A stretch of 64,000 bases of DNA from Niastella yeongjuensis (GTDB taxonomy: Bacteria; Bacteroidota; Bacteroidia; Chitinophagales; Chitinophagaceae). The position numbers and the translations under genes are program-made. The DNA lies in assembly GCF_900110245.1 (NCBI RefSeq), contig NZ_FOCZ01000008.1:124001-188000 (forward strand), given 5' to 3'. This document shows, piece after piece, positions 26,447 through 36,197 of the stretch (the first letter of the stretch is position 1; each line of letters opens with the position of its first letter). The notes below the pieces were generated by a model. That model was not told where the DNA came from and searched no databases. It saw only the letters and a list, made by a program, of their open reading frames with translations.

Positions 26447-29400
26447 ATGAAAATGCAGCAATTCTTTAGTATTGTATTGCTTCTGATGACCCTTTTTGCC
26501 AGGGTGCAGGAAGTGGATGCACAAAACACATCAGTAAAAGGAGTGGTTGTGTCGGATCAAAACGAACCACTGGCTGGCGCTACCGCCACCGAGAGCGGGA
26601 CCCAAAACGTGGCGATCACGGATGCCAACGGAAAGTTTTCTATTAACCTGATCAAATCCTCATCAAAACTCACTGTCAGCAGTGTCGGGTATTTAGACCG
26701 CACACTTACTGTCAACAGTCAAACCACCTCCATTCAGGTAATATTAACGTCCACATCAAAACAACTGAATGATGTGGTGGTGATCGGTTACAGTGTGCAG
26801 AAAAAAGCCAATCTGTTAGGCGCCGTTTCATCTGTAAACACCAAAGACATTTCCAAAATGGCGGTTACCGGTGTTGCCAACATGCTACAGGGACGTGCAG
26901 CCGGTGTGCAGGTTACCAATGCCAGCGGTGATCCGCGAAATACCGGAACGGTGGTGATCAGGGGTGTGGGGAACATCCGTGGCATGTCGCCATTATATGT
27001 GATCGATGGCGTGCCCGCCGTTGGAAATACAGGTTTCAATATCAACCCCCGTGATATTGCAGACATCCAGGTGTTACGCGATGCCTCCTCTGCCGCAATT
27101 TACGGGTCCCGGGCAGCAGGCGGTGTTATTCTTATCACTACAAAAAAAGGCGCTCGTAAAGAAAAAATGGCTATCGATATCTCTGGGATGCAGGGATTCA
27201 GCAACGGTACTTTTCTGCCCAAATTATTGGGAACGCCCGATTATAAAAGAGCATGGTCTGCAATTATTCCCTCCGCTGTTAATTGGGATGAATCGGTAAA
27301 TACCGATTGGATAGATTATTTATACCGCACCGGAAAAGAGCAGAACTACACCGCTTCTATCAGCGGCGGAAGTCAAAAGCAGAACTATTACATTTCAGCC
27401 GGCTACCGGCGTGTAGATGGGATTGTTACCAATACCTGGTCAGAAAGATACAGCCTGCGTGTAAACAGTGATTACGATCTGGGAAAAAGAATAAAGGTGG
27501 GTGAACGACTTAACCTGTATAATTATTCGGATAATCCACCGGTGATCACCGGCGCAGCGGCCAATGCCTATGCGTTGCCCTTCAGATCGTCGCCTATGAT
27601 GCGGCCTAAAAACGACGATGGCACCTGGGGCGGCCTGCCTTCACCGGGCAATTACAATGGTGGCAACTGGGCTGCTTATGTAAACACCACCAACAGAAGA
27701 TACAATTCACTGGAAGCCGAAGGAAACCTGTACATAGATGTTGAACCCCTCACCGGATTACATGTACGCGCTACGGGTGGCGGAAACTGGAGTACCAGCA
27801 TGGCCCGTCAGTTTGAACCCAAATGGTATGTATCTGGTCAATCCAATCAACCGCAGGACAATCTTCGCAAACAAAGCAACCTTACGATGGCTTATGTTGG
27901 GAACATTGTGGCTTCCTATGATAAAAAGATCGGTGAGCATGAGTTTAAATTGCTGGCCGGGATGGAAGGAAGAAAATCTTCTTCAGATGACCTTTCCGGA
28001 TCGATCTATGCCGTGAACTCTGCCTATTCTGTTCCGGTTATTTCCGATGCCTTCCCTGTTGGTTTTTCAGAATCAGCTGCATTGAGCAACGTACCGGCAA
28101 ATACCAGCGGACGTAGTTCTGATATGAACTATGGCATCTCCCGCATGGAAAGTTATTTTGGCAGAATTAACTACGCTTTTAAAAATAAATACCTGTTAGA
28201 GGCCAATCTTCGCCAGGATATAAGCGACCGCTTTGCACCCCGTTACCGAAAAGGCAATTTCCCTTCTGCTGCAGTAGGCTGGCGAATGATAGAAGAAGAT
28301 TTCATTAAAGATAAAATAAGCCAGCTGTCTGATCTTAAACTGCGGGTTTCCTATGGAAGCCTGGGCAATGACGGAGTAGGCAGCTATGTATACATTCCTT
28401 CGCTCGCAAACTATGATAAAACACAATTCAACGAATTGCCGGGAACGGGTACTGTAAATGGCTGGGGCATTGGCCGCGTTGCCAATGAAAGCATTAAGTG
28501 GGAAACGGTAACCACCGCTAACATTGGTTTGGATGTTGGCCTGTTCAAGAACAAACTGGGCCTTACCGTGGATTATTATATCCGTGATACAAAAGACATG
28601 CTGTATCAACGTAAGCTGCCACTGAGCTCGGGTATGGGCGGCGGCCACTCTGCTTCTGACACCTATGCCCTTGATATGAACCTGGGTAAAATGCGGAATA
28701 AAGGGCTGGAACTGACTGTTAACTACAAGGATAATTTTGGAAAACTGGGCGTAGAACTCGGATTTAATGCAGCCTTCAACCGCAATAAAATACTGTCTTT
28801 CGGTGGCGAACAACTGCCATTGGATGCAGGTACCGCCGGCGAATACTGGTCAGGCACAGTTGCCCGTACGCAACTGAACTCACCCATTTCTCAATTCTAT
28901 GGATTTAAAACAAACGGACTGATACCCGATCAGAAAACCATCGATGAGCTGAACGCAAAAGCCCAAAGCAGCGGCAATGCATTCTATTATGCAAGTGGAA
29001 CGGGGCCTGGCGATATCTGGTATGCAGATATTAATGGTGATAATGTGATCAATGATCTGGACCGGACCGTTATCGGCAACCCGCTTCCCAAAATGACCTA
29101 TGGTTTTAACATTGGGCTGTCCTATGAAAACTTTGACCTGGCCTGTTTATTCAATGGAGTATATGGTAATGATGTATACAATGGAATGAACGGTTATTAT
29201 GGGAGTGTATATAACGATTTCAATACAACGTCGCAGGTATTCAACAGTTCCTTTATGTATGGCAACGGACTTACCGGTCAACCCAGGTGGGGTTATTTAA
29301 GTAATAATGCCTTCCAGTATGATCCCAATGGCAACTATAAAAGGATCTCCGATTATCATATCCAGAAAGGATCATTCCTGCGTCTGCAGAATTTACAGAT

Positions 29401-29623
29401 CGGTTACAACCTTCCTGAAAAATTGTTGAACCGACTCAAAATGTCACACGTGAGAGTATACTACAGCGGACAGAATTTATTTGTGCTGACGAAAGTGAAA
29501 AATGTTGATCCCGAAGTTGGATATGCCGGTGCCAACAACAGCGCCCTGTCGCAGGGAATTATTTCTGCCGAAGTGTATCCGAAAACAAGATTGCATTCAT
29601 TCGGAATTGAATTCGGGTTCTGA
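26447..29623 (+). CDS. SusC/RagA-family TonB-dependent outer-membrane transporter
   Basis: The start at 26447 (MKMQQFFSIVLLLMTLFARV) gives a signal peptide ending VDAQ; the longer frame is unlikely. The mature 1,050-odd residues contain an N-terminal carboxypeptidase-regulatory-like domain (VKGVVVSDQNEPLAGATATE), the SusC hallmark VVVIGYSVQKKANLLGAVSS, a plug domain (VIDGVPAVGNTGFNINPRDI, DASSAAIYGSRAAGGVILIT) and the beta-barrel ending in RLHSFGIEFGF. It imports oligosaccharides across the outer membrane with TonB energy, with the SusD-like lid encoded 29 bases downstream. The length is normal. It has no N-terminal signalling extension, so it is not coupled to an anti-sigma factor. Confidence 0.95.
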   Translation: MKMQQFFSIVLLLMTLFARVQEVDAQNTSVKGVVVSDQNEPLAGATATESGTQNVAITDANGKFSINLIKSSSKLTVSSVGYLDRTLTVNSQTTSIQVILTSTSKQLNDVVVIGYSVQKKANLLGAVSSVNTKDISKMAVTGVANMLQGRAAGVQVTNASGDPRNTGTVVIRGVGNIRGMSPLYVIDGVPAVGNTGFNINPRDIADIQVLRDASSAAIYGSRAAGGVILITTKKGARKEKMAIDISGMQGFSNGTFLPKLLGTPDYKRAWSAIIPSAVNWDESVNTDWIDYLYRTGKEQNYTASISGGSQKQNYYISAGYRRVDGIVTNTWSERYSLRVNSDYDLGKRIKVGERLNLYNYSDNPPVITGAAANAYALPFRSSPMMRPKNDDGTWGGLPSPGNYNGGNWAAYVNTTNRRYNSLEAEGNLYIDVEPLTGLHVRATGGGNWSTSMARQFEPKWYVSGQSNQPQDNLRKQSNLTMAYVGNIVASYDKKIGEHEFKLLAGMEGRKSSSDDLSGSIYAVNSAYSVPVISDAFPVGFSESAALSNVPANTSGRSSDMNYGISRMESYFGRINYAFKNKYLLEANLRQDISDRFAPRYRKGNFPSAAVGWRMIEEDFIKDKISQLSDLKLRVSYGSLGNDGVGSYVYIPSLANYDKTQFNELPGTGTVNGWGIGRVANESIKWETVTTANIGLDVGLFKNKLGLTVDYYIRDTKDMLYQRKLPLSSGMGGGHSASDTYALDMNLGKMRNKGLELTVNYKDNFGKLGVELGFNAAFNRNKILSFGGEQLPLDAGTAGEYWSGTVARTQLNSPISQFYGFKTNGLIPDQKTIDELNAKAQSSGNAFYYASGTGPGDIWYADINGDNVINDLDRTVIGNPLPKMTYGFNIGLSYENFDLACLFNGVYGNDVYNGMNGYYGSVYNDFNTTSQVFNSSFMYGNGLTGQPRWGYLSNNAFQYDPNGNYKRISDYHIQKGSFLRLQNLQIGYNLPEKLLNRLKMSHVRVYYSGQNLFVLTKVKNVDPEVGYAGANNSALSQGIISAEVYPKTRLHSFGIEFGF

Positions 29624-29652
29624 TCATTCTTTCAAACAAAAAATTACAATTA

Positions 29653-31548
29653 ATGAAACGAAACATTATAAAGTTTTCCATCATCCTGGGTTTAAGCGTT
29701 TCGCTTTTTGGATGTAAGAAAGATTTTGTAGACGACTCAAAGCCATACAATGTATTGAACCCGGATATTTTTCCGGAGACCATGGCTCAGGTGGATTACT
29801 TCCTCAACTCACCCTATGCCAACACGCATTGCCTGGAATTGTTTGGCTTTTCAGGCTTGGGCCGGTTCTTTTATAACATCGATCATACCGGTGATGTGGC
29901 CTGGCTGGGTACCAGCGAGTGGAATGAATTGCAGGTACTGCGGATAAATTCGGCTAACAGTTATTCAGGCGCACCCTGGAGAGGGTTGTACCGGGGGGTG
30001 CAACAGGCGCGCACCTTCATCGACCAGATAGTTCCCAACTTCAAAGAAAAGAAGGGCGCTGCCATAGCTGCAGCCGATACCCTGGCATTGAGATATAAAC
30101 TCGGTGAAGCGTATTACCTGCGTGCCTGGCATTATTTCTTTCTCATGAATTTATATGCACAGGAAGTGGTAGTGAAAGGAAACGGCGATAATACGGAGCC
30201 AGGTGTTATCCTGTACACGTCGGATGTAAAGATCGGTGACCGCCAGGATGAAATGCGGCCACGCAGTACCGTAAAACAATGCTGGGATTATGTAATAGCC
30301 GATCTGAAAACTGCCATGGCACAATTGACAGAACCGGCTACCGGCGCCAAAAAAAGCTGGACCGGTGTAGACAAAGGCCGCATCGATTATTTTGCCGTTG
30401 AAGCATTGCTGGGCCGGGTATTGATGTATGAAGAACGTTGGGATGAAGCCCGCGATGCTTTCCTGGACATTGTTCAAAACGGAGGTAAATCATTGATGAA
30501 CTTCCAGGACTATTATAATATGTGGAACGGCAATCCGCAATATGCCTATACCGAGAACAACAATACAGAAGCACTGCACCAGATCACGATCGTACGATCG
30601 GGCGACAATGCCATGGCCGGCCCCTCAACGGCTTCAGCCGTAAGCCTGATCTTTACACCCTTCTTTGACAATGGCATACCTGGCGGCGCCACCCCGGGCT
30701 ATGGCAATATGTATATGCACGATAGAAATTTGGGCCGGTTTGGATTCCCGCAAAATTATTACCCGGTTATGAAGAACCTGGGTACAGCCGGCCGCACTGT
30801 TGAAACGTCCTATATCGATTCATGCCGCCATATGAAAACGTTGAAACGGTATGACGTAGATCCTGATCCCCGCTTATGGGTAGGTGCTTACCAACCCTGG
30901 GTAGATTCTGTAATGAACGGTGCCGCTAAAGTCGCTGTATTACCTTATGGCGCTACAACTGAAACAGAATACCAGGTAAATGCGCCGCAAAGCAGCGACA
31001 TCATCAAACATGGCTGGACGCTCCGGAAATTCAATTTATATGATGTGCAGGCAAGCCAGAACCCGCGTATGCATGGTGCTGATTTTTATTTTACCCGCCT
31101 GCCTGAAGTATACCTGAACCTGGCCGAATGTTATTGGAAATTGACCGGCAATAATGCAGATGCGAATGCACTGGAGTATATCAACAAGGTACATCGCAGG
31201 GCATGGAACCTGCCAAATGGCGCGGTTCAACCGGGCGTGGATTATACTGTAGTGTCATCAGCCGCAAAGATCACCAAAGCAGCACTCCATCCCAATACAT
31301 CCGATCCTGCTTTCCAGGACCAACTGGCATTGAATGCGCTGTATTATGAAACATGGGCCGAAACATTTGGCGAAGCAAAATGGTGGTTCAATGTAAGAAG
31401 ATGGGGGCTTGGGCCAAATGAGGCAAAGTCATATGAAACGAGCAGGGCCGGAGCCATTACCTGGAACTCCGATAACCAATATGCATTACCGATTTATCAA
31501 ACCGAAAGAGACAGGAATGCCAATTGTGTACAGAATAAGGGTTACTAG
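29653..31548 (+). CDS. SusD/RagB-family glycan-binding lipoprotein
   Basis: This 631-residue protein starts with a lipoprotein signal (MKRNIIKFSIILGLSVSLFG, Cys in LFGCKK). It follows the SusD pattern: LNPDIFPETMAQVDYFLNSPYA near the start, a TPR-like region (ALRYKLGEAYYLRAWHYFFL, RIDYFAVEALLGRVLMYEER) and the C-terminal signature RLPEVYLNLAECYWKLTGNNADANALEYINKV, TWAETFGEAKWWFNVRRWGL and ALPIYQTERDRN. It sits on the cell surface as the lid of the SusC transporter and captures glycan. It overlaps the start of the following GH27 gene by about 32 bases. Confidence 0.95.
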   Translation: MKRNIIKFSIILGLSVSLFGCKKDFVDDSKPYNVLNPDIFPETMAQVDYFLNSPYANTHCLELFGFSGLGRFFYNIDHTGDVAWLGTSEWNELQVLRINSANSYSGAPWRGLYRGVQQARTFIDQIVPNFKEKKGAAIAAADTLALRYKLGEAYYLRAWHYFFLMNLYAQEVVVKGNGDNTEPGVILYTSDVKIGDRQDEMRPRSTVKQCWDYVIADLKTAMAQLTEPATGAKKSWTGVDKGRIDYFAVEALLGRVLMYEERWDEARDAFLDIVQNGGKSLMNFQDYYNMWNGNPQYAYTENNNTEALHQITIVRSGDNAMAGPSTASAVSLIFTPFFDNGIPGGATPGYGNMYMHDRNLGRFGFPQNYYPVMKNLGTAGRTVETSYIDSCRHMKTLKRYDVDPDPRLWVGAYQPWVDSVMNGAAKVAVLPYGATTETEYQVNAPQSSDIIKHGWTLRKFNLYDVQASQNPRMHGADFYFTRLPEVYLNLAECYWKLTGNNADANALEYINKVHRRAWNLPNGAVQPGVDYTVVSSAAKITKAALHPNTSDPAFQDQLALNALYYETWAETFGEAKWWFNVRRWGLGPNEAKSYETSRAGAITWNSDNQYALPIYQTERDRNANCVQNKGY

Positions 31549-33505
31549 TATACTGATGCTGATGGCAGCCATGCTGCTGACCCTGCTTTGTTTGGGCTAT
31601 CGGGCTACCACCCGCATTGTATGGCTCGATGAACTGGATCTATCCAACGTAGACCAGTCGGCAGGGAAAGCAATGGCTAATCAGTCAATGTGGAAGACAC
31701 CCCTGTCAATTTCCGGGGAGAAATTCAACAGGGGTGTTGGTACACATGCCGAAAGCGTATTCAGAATAGATCTCGATGGAAAGACCATTTCATTCAAAGC
31801 CCGTGTAGGTTTGGATGATTCGCCACCCGAACATGAATGGAAGCAGGCAAGCGCCGAGTTTATCATCACCGGTGATGGTAAACTCCTCTGGCGTAGTGGT
31901 ATCATGCATGGAAATGAAAAAGCAAAGCAGGTAACCGTTTCAACGAAGGGGATAAGATCACTCATTTTACGCGTAGACCATACCGGTGATGGAATTGCAG
32001 GCGATCGTGCGGATTGGGTAAATGCCTGCTTTGAAGTGGAAGGTGCCGACCCTGTTTCCACAAAAAGAACAAGCGAGGCTGCCTACATAACAACGCCTGC
32101 ACCTGCAAAGATGCCGGTGATCAACGCCCCCTATGTATATGGCGCCCGTGCAGGCCATCCTTTTTTGTTTACCGTTCCGGTAGCAGGTGAACGCCCTATC
32201 GTTGTTAATGCAACCGGTTTGCCAGAAGGATTGGTGATAGATAACCACACAGGCACTATCACAGGTAAAGCCATAAAGAACGGAACCTATAAAGTAGCCA
32301 TCACCGTACAAAACAAATATGGATCCGATACAAAAGAACTGGATCTGGTAATAGGAGAGACAATAGCGCTCACCCCACCGATGGGTTGGAACAGCTGGAA
32401 TGTTTTTGGCGCCGGCATCGATGATAAAAAGATCCGGGACATGGCAGATGCCATGGTAAACCTGGGCCTGATCAATTACGGCTATGCCTATATTAATATC
32501 GATGATGGGTGGCAGGGCCAGCGTGGCGGACAATTCAATGCCATTATGCCGAATGAAAAGTTTCCTGACATGAAAGCCCTCGTGAATTATGTACACAGCA
32601 AGGGCATCAGGATCGGGATCTATTCATCACCCTGGGTACAAACCTATGCTGGTTATATTGGCGGCGGGGCAGATACAAGAGATGGAAAGGTGATCAATTC
32701 CTCACGCAGATATGGCGCCTTTTCTTTTGTAAAGAATGATGTGCAGCAATGGGCCGAATGGGGCTTCGATTATGTAAAATATGATTGGGTTACCAATGAT
32801 ATTGCCCATACCGCAGAGCTCAATTACCTGTTGCAAAATTCGGGCAGGGATATCGTATACAGTATTTCCAATGCAGCCCCGTTTGAAGGGGCTGCAGACT
32901 GGAGCCGCCTTACCAATGCCTGGCGCACCACCGGCGACATTCACGACTCCTGGTGCAGCATGACCACGATCGGATTCATGCAAAGCAAATGGCAGCCATA
33001 TGCCAAACCGGGTAGCTGGAACGATCCGGATATGCTGGTTGTTGGAAAAGTAGGGTGGGGAAAAGACCTTCATGCCACCCATCTTTCACCTGATGAACAG
33101 TATACACACGTCACCCTTTGGAGCATACTGGCCGCACCATTATTGATCGGCTGCGATCTGAAACAGGTAGACTCATTCACCCTACGCCTGTTAACCAACA
33201 ACGAAGTGATTGCGGTTGACCAGGACCCGGCAGGCATACAGGGAAAAAGGATCAGTTACGATAAAGAAAGAAAAACCGAAATATGGGCCAAACCTTTACA
33301 CGATGGCTCCCTGGCTGTTGGGTTGTTCAATTTGTCAGACAACAAACAGGAGATCACCATTGCGTGGGATCAATTAGGTATCAGGGGCCCGCAAACAATC
33401 CGTAACCTATGGAAACAAATTGATGAAGGCGTACATGAAAACAGCTATGATGCCCAGGTACCCTCGCATGGCGTATTATTTATGAAAATTAAACCTGTCG
33501 ATTAA
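31517..33505 (+). CDS. GH27 alpha-galactosidase-like enzyme with NPCBM and Ig-like domains
   Basis: The start at 31517 (MPIVYRIRVTSILMLMAAML) places a signal/anchor at the N-terminus and overlaps the SusD end by 32 bases; the frame from 31409 would overlap further. Domains in order are NPCBM (about 40-180; WKTPLSISGEKFNRGVGTHA), a putative Ig module (about 200-285; GLPEGLVIDNHTGTITG) and a GH27 barrel (LTPPMGWNSWNVFGAGID, YINIDDGWQG). The predicted nucleophile is Asp 423 in VKYDWV and the acid/base Asp 505 in NDPDMLVV. GH27 enzymes release terminal alpha-D-galactose; related Bacteroidota members can prefer beta-L-arabinopyranose. It lies within the PUL, one base before the esterase. Confidence 0.93.
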   Translation: MPIVYRIRVTSILMLMAAMLLTLLCLGYRATTRIVWLDELDLSNVDQSAGKAMANQSMWKTPLSISGEKFNRGVGTHAESVFRIDLDGKTISFKARVGLDDSPPEHEWKQASAEFIITGDGKLLWRSGIMHGNEKAKQVTVSTKGIRSLILRVDHTGDGIAGDRADWVNACFEVEGADPVSTKRTSEAAYITTPAPAKMPVINAPYVYGARAGHPFLFTVPVAGERPIVVNATGLPEGLVIDNHTGTITGKAIKNGTYKVAITVQNKYGSDTKELDLVIGETIALTPPMGWNSWNVFGAGIDDKKIRDMADAMVNLGLINYGYAYINIDDGWQGQRGGQFNAIMPNEKFPDMKALVNYVHSKGIRIGIYSSPWVQTYAGYIGGGADTRDGKVINSSRRYGAFSFVKNDVQQWAEWGFDYVKYDWVTNDIAHTAELNYLLQNSGRDIVYSISNAAPFEGAADWSRLTNAWRTTGDIHDSWCSMTTIGFMQSKWQPYAKPGSWNDPDMLVVGKVGWGKDLHATHLSPDEQYTHVTLWSILAAPLLIGCDLKQVDSFTLRLLTNNEVIAVDQDPAGIQGKRISYDKERKTEIWAKPLHDGSLAVGLFNLSDNKQEITIAWDQLGIRGPQTIRNLWKQIDEGVHENSYDAQVPSHGVLFMKIKPVD

Positions 33506-33506
33506 C

Positions 33507-34337
33507 ATGAAGAACCAGCTCTGTTTTAAAGCAGCCCTATTGTTCTTGCTGGCAAGCACCTCCGTTACACTCGCCATAGGCCAGCAGTACAGAGAGTTAC
33601 CCTTATGGCCCGAAAAAGCCGGGGTGGAAGATTATGCCGATGCATTGCTTAAAGTGTTTATACCCGAGAAAGGAAATGGGGTGGCGGTGATCGCTTGTCC
33701 GGGTGGGGGGTATTCCGGGTTGGCCCTGGAAAAAGAAGGAACAAAATTTGGGCCCTGGTTCAATGAACAGGGAATTGCCTGTATTGTATTGAAGTACCGG
33801 TTGCCCAAAGGCCGTACCACCGTTCCGTTGAGTGATGCAAAAAAAGCCATGCAACTGGTAAAGGAACATGCGGCGGAATGGCATATAGATACCAATAAAC
33901 TGGGCATCATGGGTGCCTCTGCAGGGGGGCATTTGGCTGCCACCTTAAGTACGCATGGGGCCGCCAGTGAGCGACCCGCTTTCCAGATCCTGCTCTACCC
34001 GGTTATCTCCATGAAAGAAGGGCTTACGCATCCCGGTTCGCGCAAATCGCTGTTGGGCGAAAAACCAAAGCGCCGCCTGGTAAAGGAATATTCCAATGAA
34101 TTGCAGGTAACAGAACAAACGCCGCGGGCATTCATAGTGGTGAGCGATGACGATAAAACGGTATCCTCTCTTAACAGTATTTACTATTATGAAGCATTAC
34201 ATAAAAATAAAGTACCGGCCGAGCTGCATGTATATCCAAAAGGCGGGCATGGCTGGGCGTTGAACGACAACTTTCTCTTTAAAAAAGAATGGACGGCCGC
34301 ATTGACGAAGTGGCTGCAGGCACTTTCAGGAAATTAA
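33507..34337 (+). CDS. Alpha/beta-hydrolase esterase of the PUL
   Basis: This 276-residue exported protein has a signal peptide (LLFLLASTSVTLAIGQ). It is an alpha/beta hydrolase with the oxyanion segment CPGGGYSGLA, the nucleophile elbow MGASAGGHLA (Ser), an Asp in VVSDDDKTV and the His in PKGGHGWAL, all in the usual order. The type (BD-FAE/Axe-like) removes acetyl or other acyl groups from glycans, which clears the way for the other PUL enzymes. The specific ester is unknown. It is transcribed with its neighbours: one base after the GH27 gene and 32 bases before the GH105 start. Confidence 0.88.
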   Translation: MKNQLCFKAALLFLLASTSVTLAIGQQYRELPLWPEKAGVEDYADALLKVFIPEKGNGVAVIACPGGGYSGLALEKEGTKFGPWFNEQGIACIVLKYRLPKGRTTVPLSDAKKAMQLVKEHAAEWHIDTNKLGIMGASAGGHLAATLSTHGAASERPAFQILLYPVISMKEGLTHPGSRKSLLGEKPKRRLVKEYSNELQVTEQTPRAFIVVSDDDKTVSSLNSIYYYEALHKNKVPAELHVYPKGGHGWALNDNFLFKKEWTAALTKWLQALSGN

Positions 34338-34369
34338 CCAGGCAGGTAGCATTAAAAAGATTAACAGAC

Positions 34370-36193
34370 ATGATAGTGATAAGGAAGAAATGTATAAGTG
34401 TATTGTTCTTTGTTCTTTTATTGATCACCAACAGTGAAGCCCAGACAGGTAAAGATGACCTTCAACCTGTAAATAAAATAAAAAAGATCGGCGATAAACT
34501 GATCCGCGAAACACCTTTTGCCTACAAGCTGATATTGCCAATACATACTCAGGTGTTCAATGGACTGAACTTTGTTGATTTTGGAAGAACGTTCGGCAAA
34601 GGAAAAGAAGCCGTAGCTTATGGCTTTACGCAGCTGACAGTTTTAAAAGATACCCTGTTCACCATAGAAATAGCGCACAATGATGCCTGCAAGGTCTGGT
34701 GCAATGGAACGCTTGTGTACGAGAAAAAAGGGGGACGGGATATTGAAATAAAACGGGATGAAAGAAGCATGAGCATGTCGGCTGCTTTTCCCGTACACCT
34801 CAAAAAGGGAAGCAACAGTCTTTTAATAAAATCAGCTACCACAGGAAAAGAATGGTGTGTGTTTTTACAGCCGCCCAGCGAAAAAGATGCCGTGCTCGAT
34901 GGCCCGCGCGCGTATCCGGCAATAGGATTGAAACACGTACAGCATGTAGACAGCAGTGTGGCCTCCCTCAGTAACTGGCTGGTGATCGGTCCATTTGCAG
35001 CGGGCATAGATACTGAACATGAGCCGGAAAAGGAATGCCGGTTCGGCACCATGTATCCCGGGCTTGCCGGCCCCATAACCTGGACGGTTCCCAAAACAGA
35101 AGTGCTGGGCGATGTTATTGATGCCAAAGCTTGGGGTACCACGTACCAATGGAATTATCACAATGGCGGCGTAGCCTGGGCAATGGAACAACTGAGCGAG
35201 CTGACCGGCGAAAAAAAATACGATCAGTGGGCCGGCAATTTCTGCGATTTCCAAATGGAAGGAATGCCTTTTGTTGATTACCAGGTAAATAAACTCAGGT
35301 CGTATAACTCGGCAAATGCCATGGTCATCAATTCCAGGCTTCTTGATTTTACATTGGCCCCTTCATTACCACTTATCTATCGCCTGCGAAAAGAAAAGAA
35401 CTTTAAAAATGAATCCATCTATAAAACCTACATCGATAGGATGATGGAGTATGCGCGGGTTGGCCAGATAAGAAGTAAAGGCTATACGAACTACACGCGC
35501 ACCACACCGGAGGAATACACCGTATGGGTGGATGATATGTTTATGGGTATTCCATTCTTAATGCAGGCAGGGTTATATACCAGTGATCCCGAACAAAGGA
35601 AATTATTTTTTGATGATGCTGCCAGCCAGATCCTGGATTTTTCAAAACATGTGTGGGATAGGGAGGCACGGCTTTTCATGCATGCCAGTTATTCATCGCG
35701 CCCACAGGTGAAATTGCCTTACTGGTCTCGGGCCAATGGCTGGGCTATTTGGGCCATGACCGAGGTGTTGATGGCGTTGCCCAACGACCATCCCAAATAC
35801 AAAGCCATTCTGAACCTCTACCGCGATTTTTCCAATTCATTGTCCCGTTACCAAAGTCCCGAGGGATTTTGGCACAACGTGATCAACCGCGACGATTCGC
35901 CCGTAGAAGTGTCTGGTACAGCCATCTTTACCATGGCAATGGCAAGAGGGGTACGACTCGGCTGGCTGGATGCAAAAAAGTTCACCCCCATTGTTGAAAA
36001 AGGATGGAAGGCCACCGCTTCTGAAATTGAAGACGACGGTACTGTGCATAAGATCTGTGTAGGCACTATGTGCTCAGAAGATGTGAACTACTATATGACA
36101 CGGCCATTTTATGACGACGATACCCACGGCTCTTTTGCCGTGATCTTTGCAGGGATGGAAGTACAGAAAATGTTGGACCAGCAAAAAAAGTGA
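34370..36193 (+). CDS. GH105/GH88-like unsaturated glycuronyl hydrolase
   Basis: The start at 34370 (MIVIRKKCISVLFFVLLLIT) gives a signal peptide ending SEAQ; the longer frame begins inside the esterase gene. The N-terminal about 220 residues form a beta-rich domain (NDACKVWCNGTLVYEKKG) of the kind that binds sugars. From about 250 comes the (alpha/alpha)6 toroid of GH105 (GGVAWAMEQLSELTGEKKYD, YTVWVDDMFMGIPFLMQAG, SRANGWAIWAMTEVL, EVSGTAIFTMAMARGVRLG). GH105 removes the unsaturated uronic acid from oligosaccharides made by rhamnogalacturonan lyases. This makes a pectin-type substrate likely for the locus. Confidence 0.9.
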   Translation: MIVIRKKCISVLFFVLLLITNSEAQTGKDDLQPVNKIKKIGDKLIRETPFAYKLILPIHTQVFNGLNFVDFGRTFGKGKEAVAYGFTQLTVLKDTLFTIEIAHNDACKVWCNGTLVYEKKGGRDIEIKRDERSMSMSAAFPVHLKKGSNSLLIKSATTGKEWCVFLQPPSEKDAVLDGPRAYPAIGLKHVQHVDSSVASLSNWLVIGPFAAGIDTEHEPEKECRFGTMYPGLAGPITWTVPKTEVLGDVIDAKAWGTTYQWNYHNGGVAWAMEQLSELTGEKKYDQWAGNFCDFQMEGMPFVDYQVNKLRSYNSANAMVINSRLLDFTLAPSLPLIYRLRKEKNFKNESIYKTYIDRMMEYARVGQIRSKGYTNYTRTTPEEYTVWVDDMFMGIPFLMQAGLYTSDPEQRKLFFDDAASQILDFSKHVWDREARLFMHASYSSRPQVKLPYWSRANGWAIWAMTEVLMALPNDHPKYKAILNLYRDFSNSLSRYQSPEGFWHNVINRDDSPVEVSGTAIFTMAMARGVRLGWLDAKKFTPIVEKGWKATASEIEDDGTVHKICVGTMCSEDVNYYMTRPFYDDDTHGSFAVIFAGMEVQKMLDQQKK

Positions 36194-36197
36194 ACAA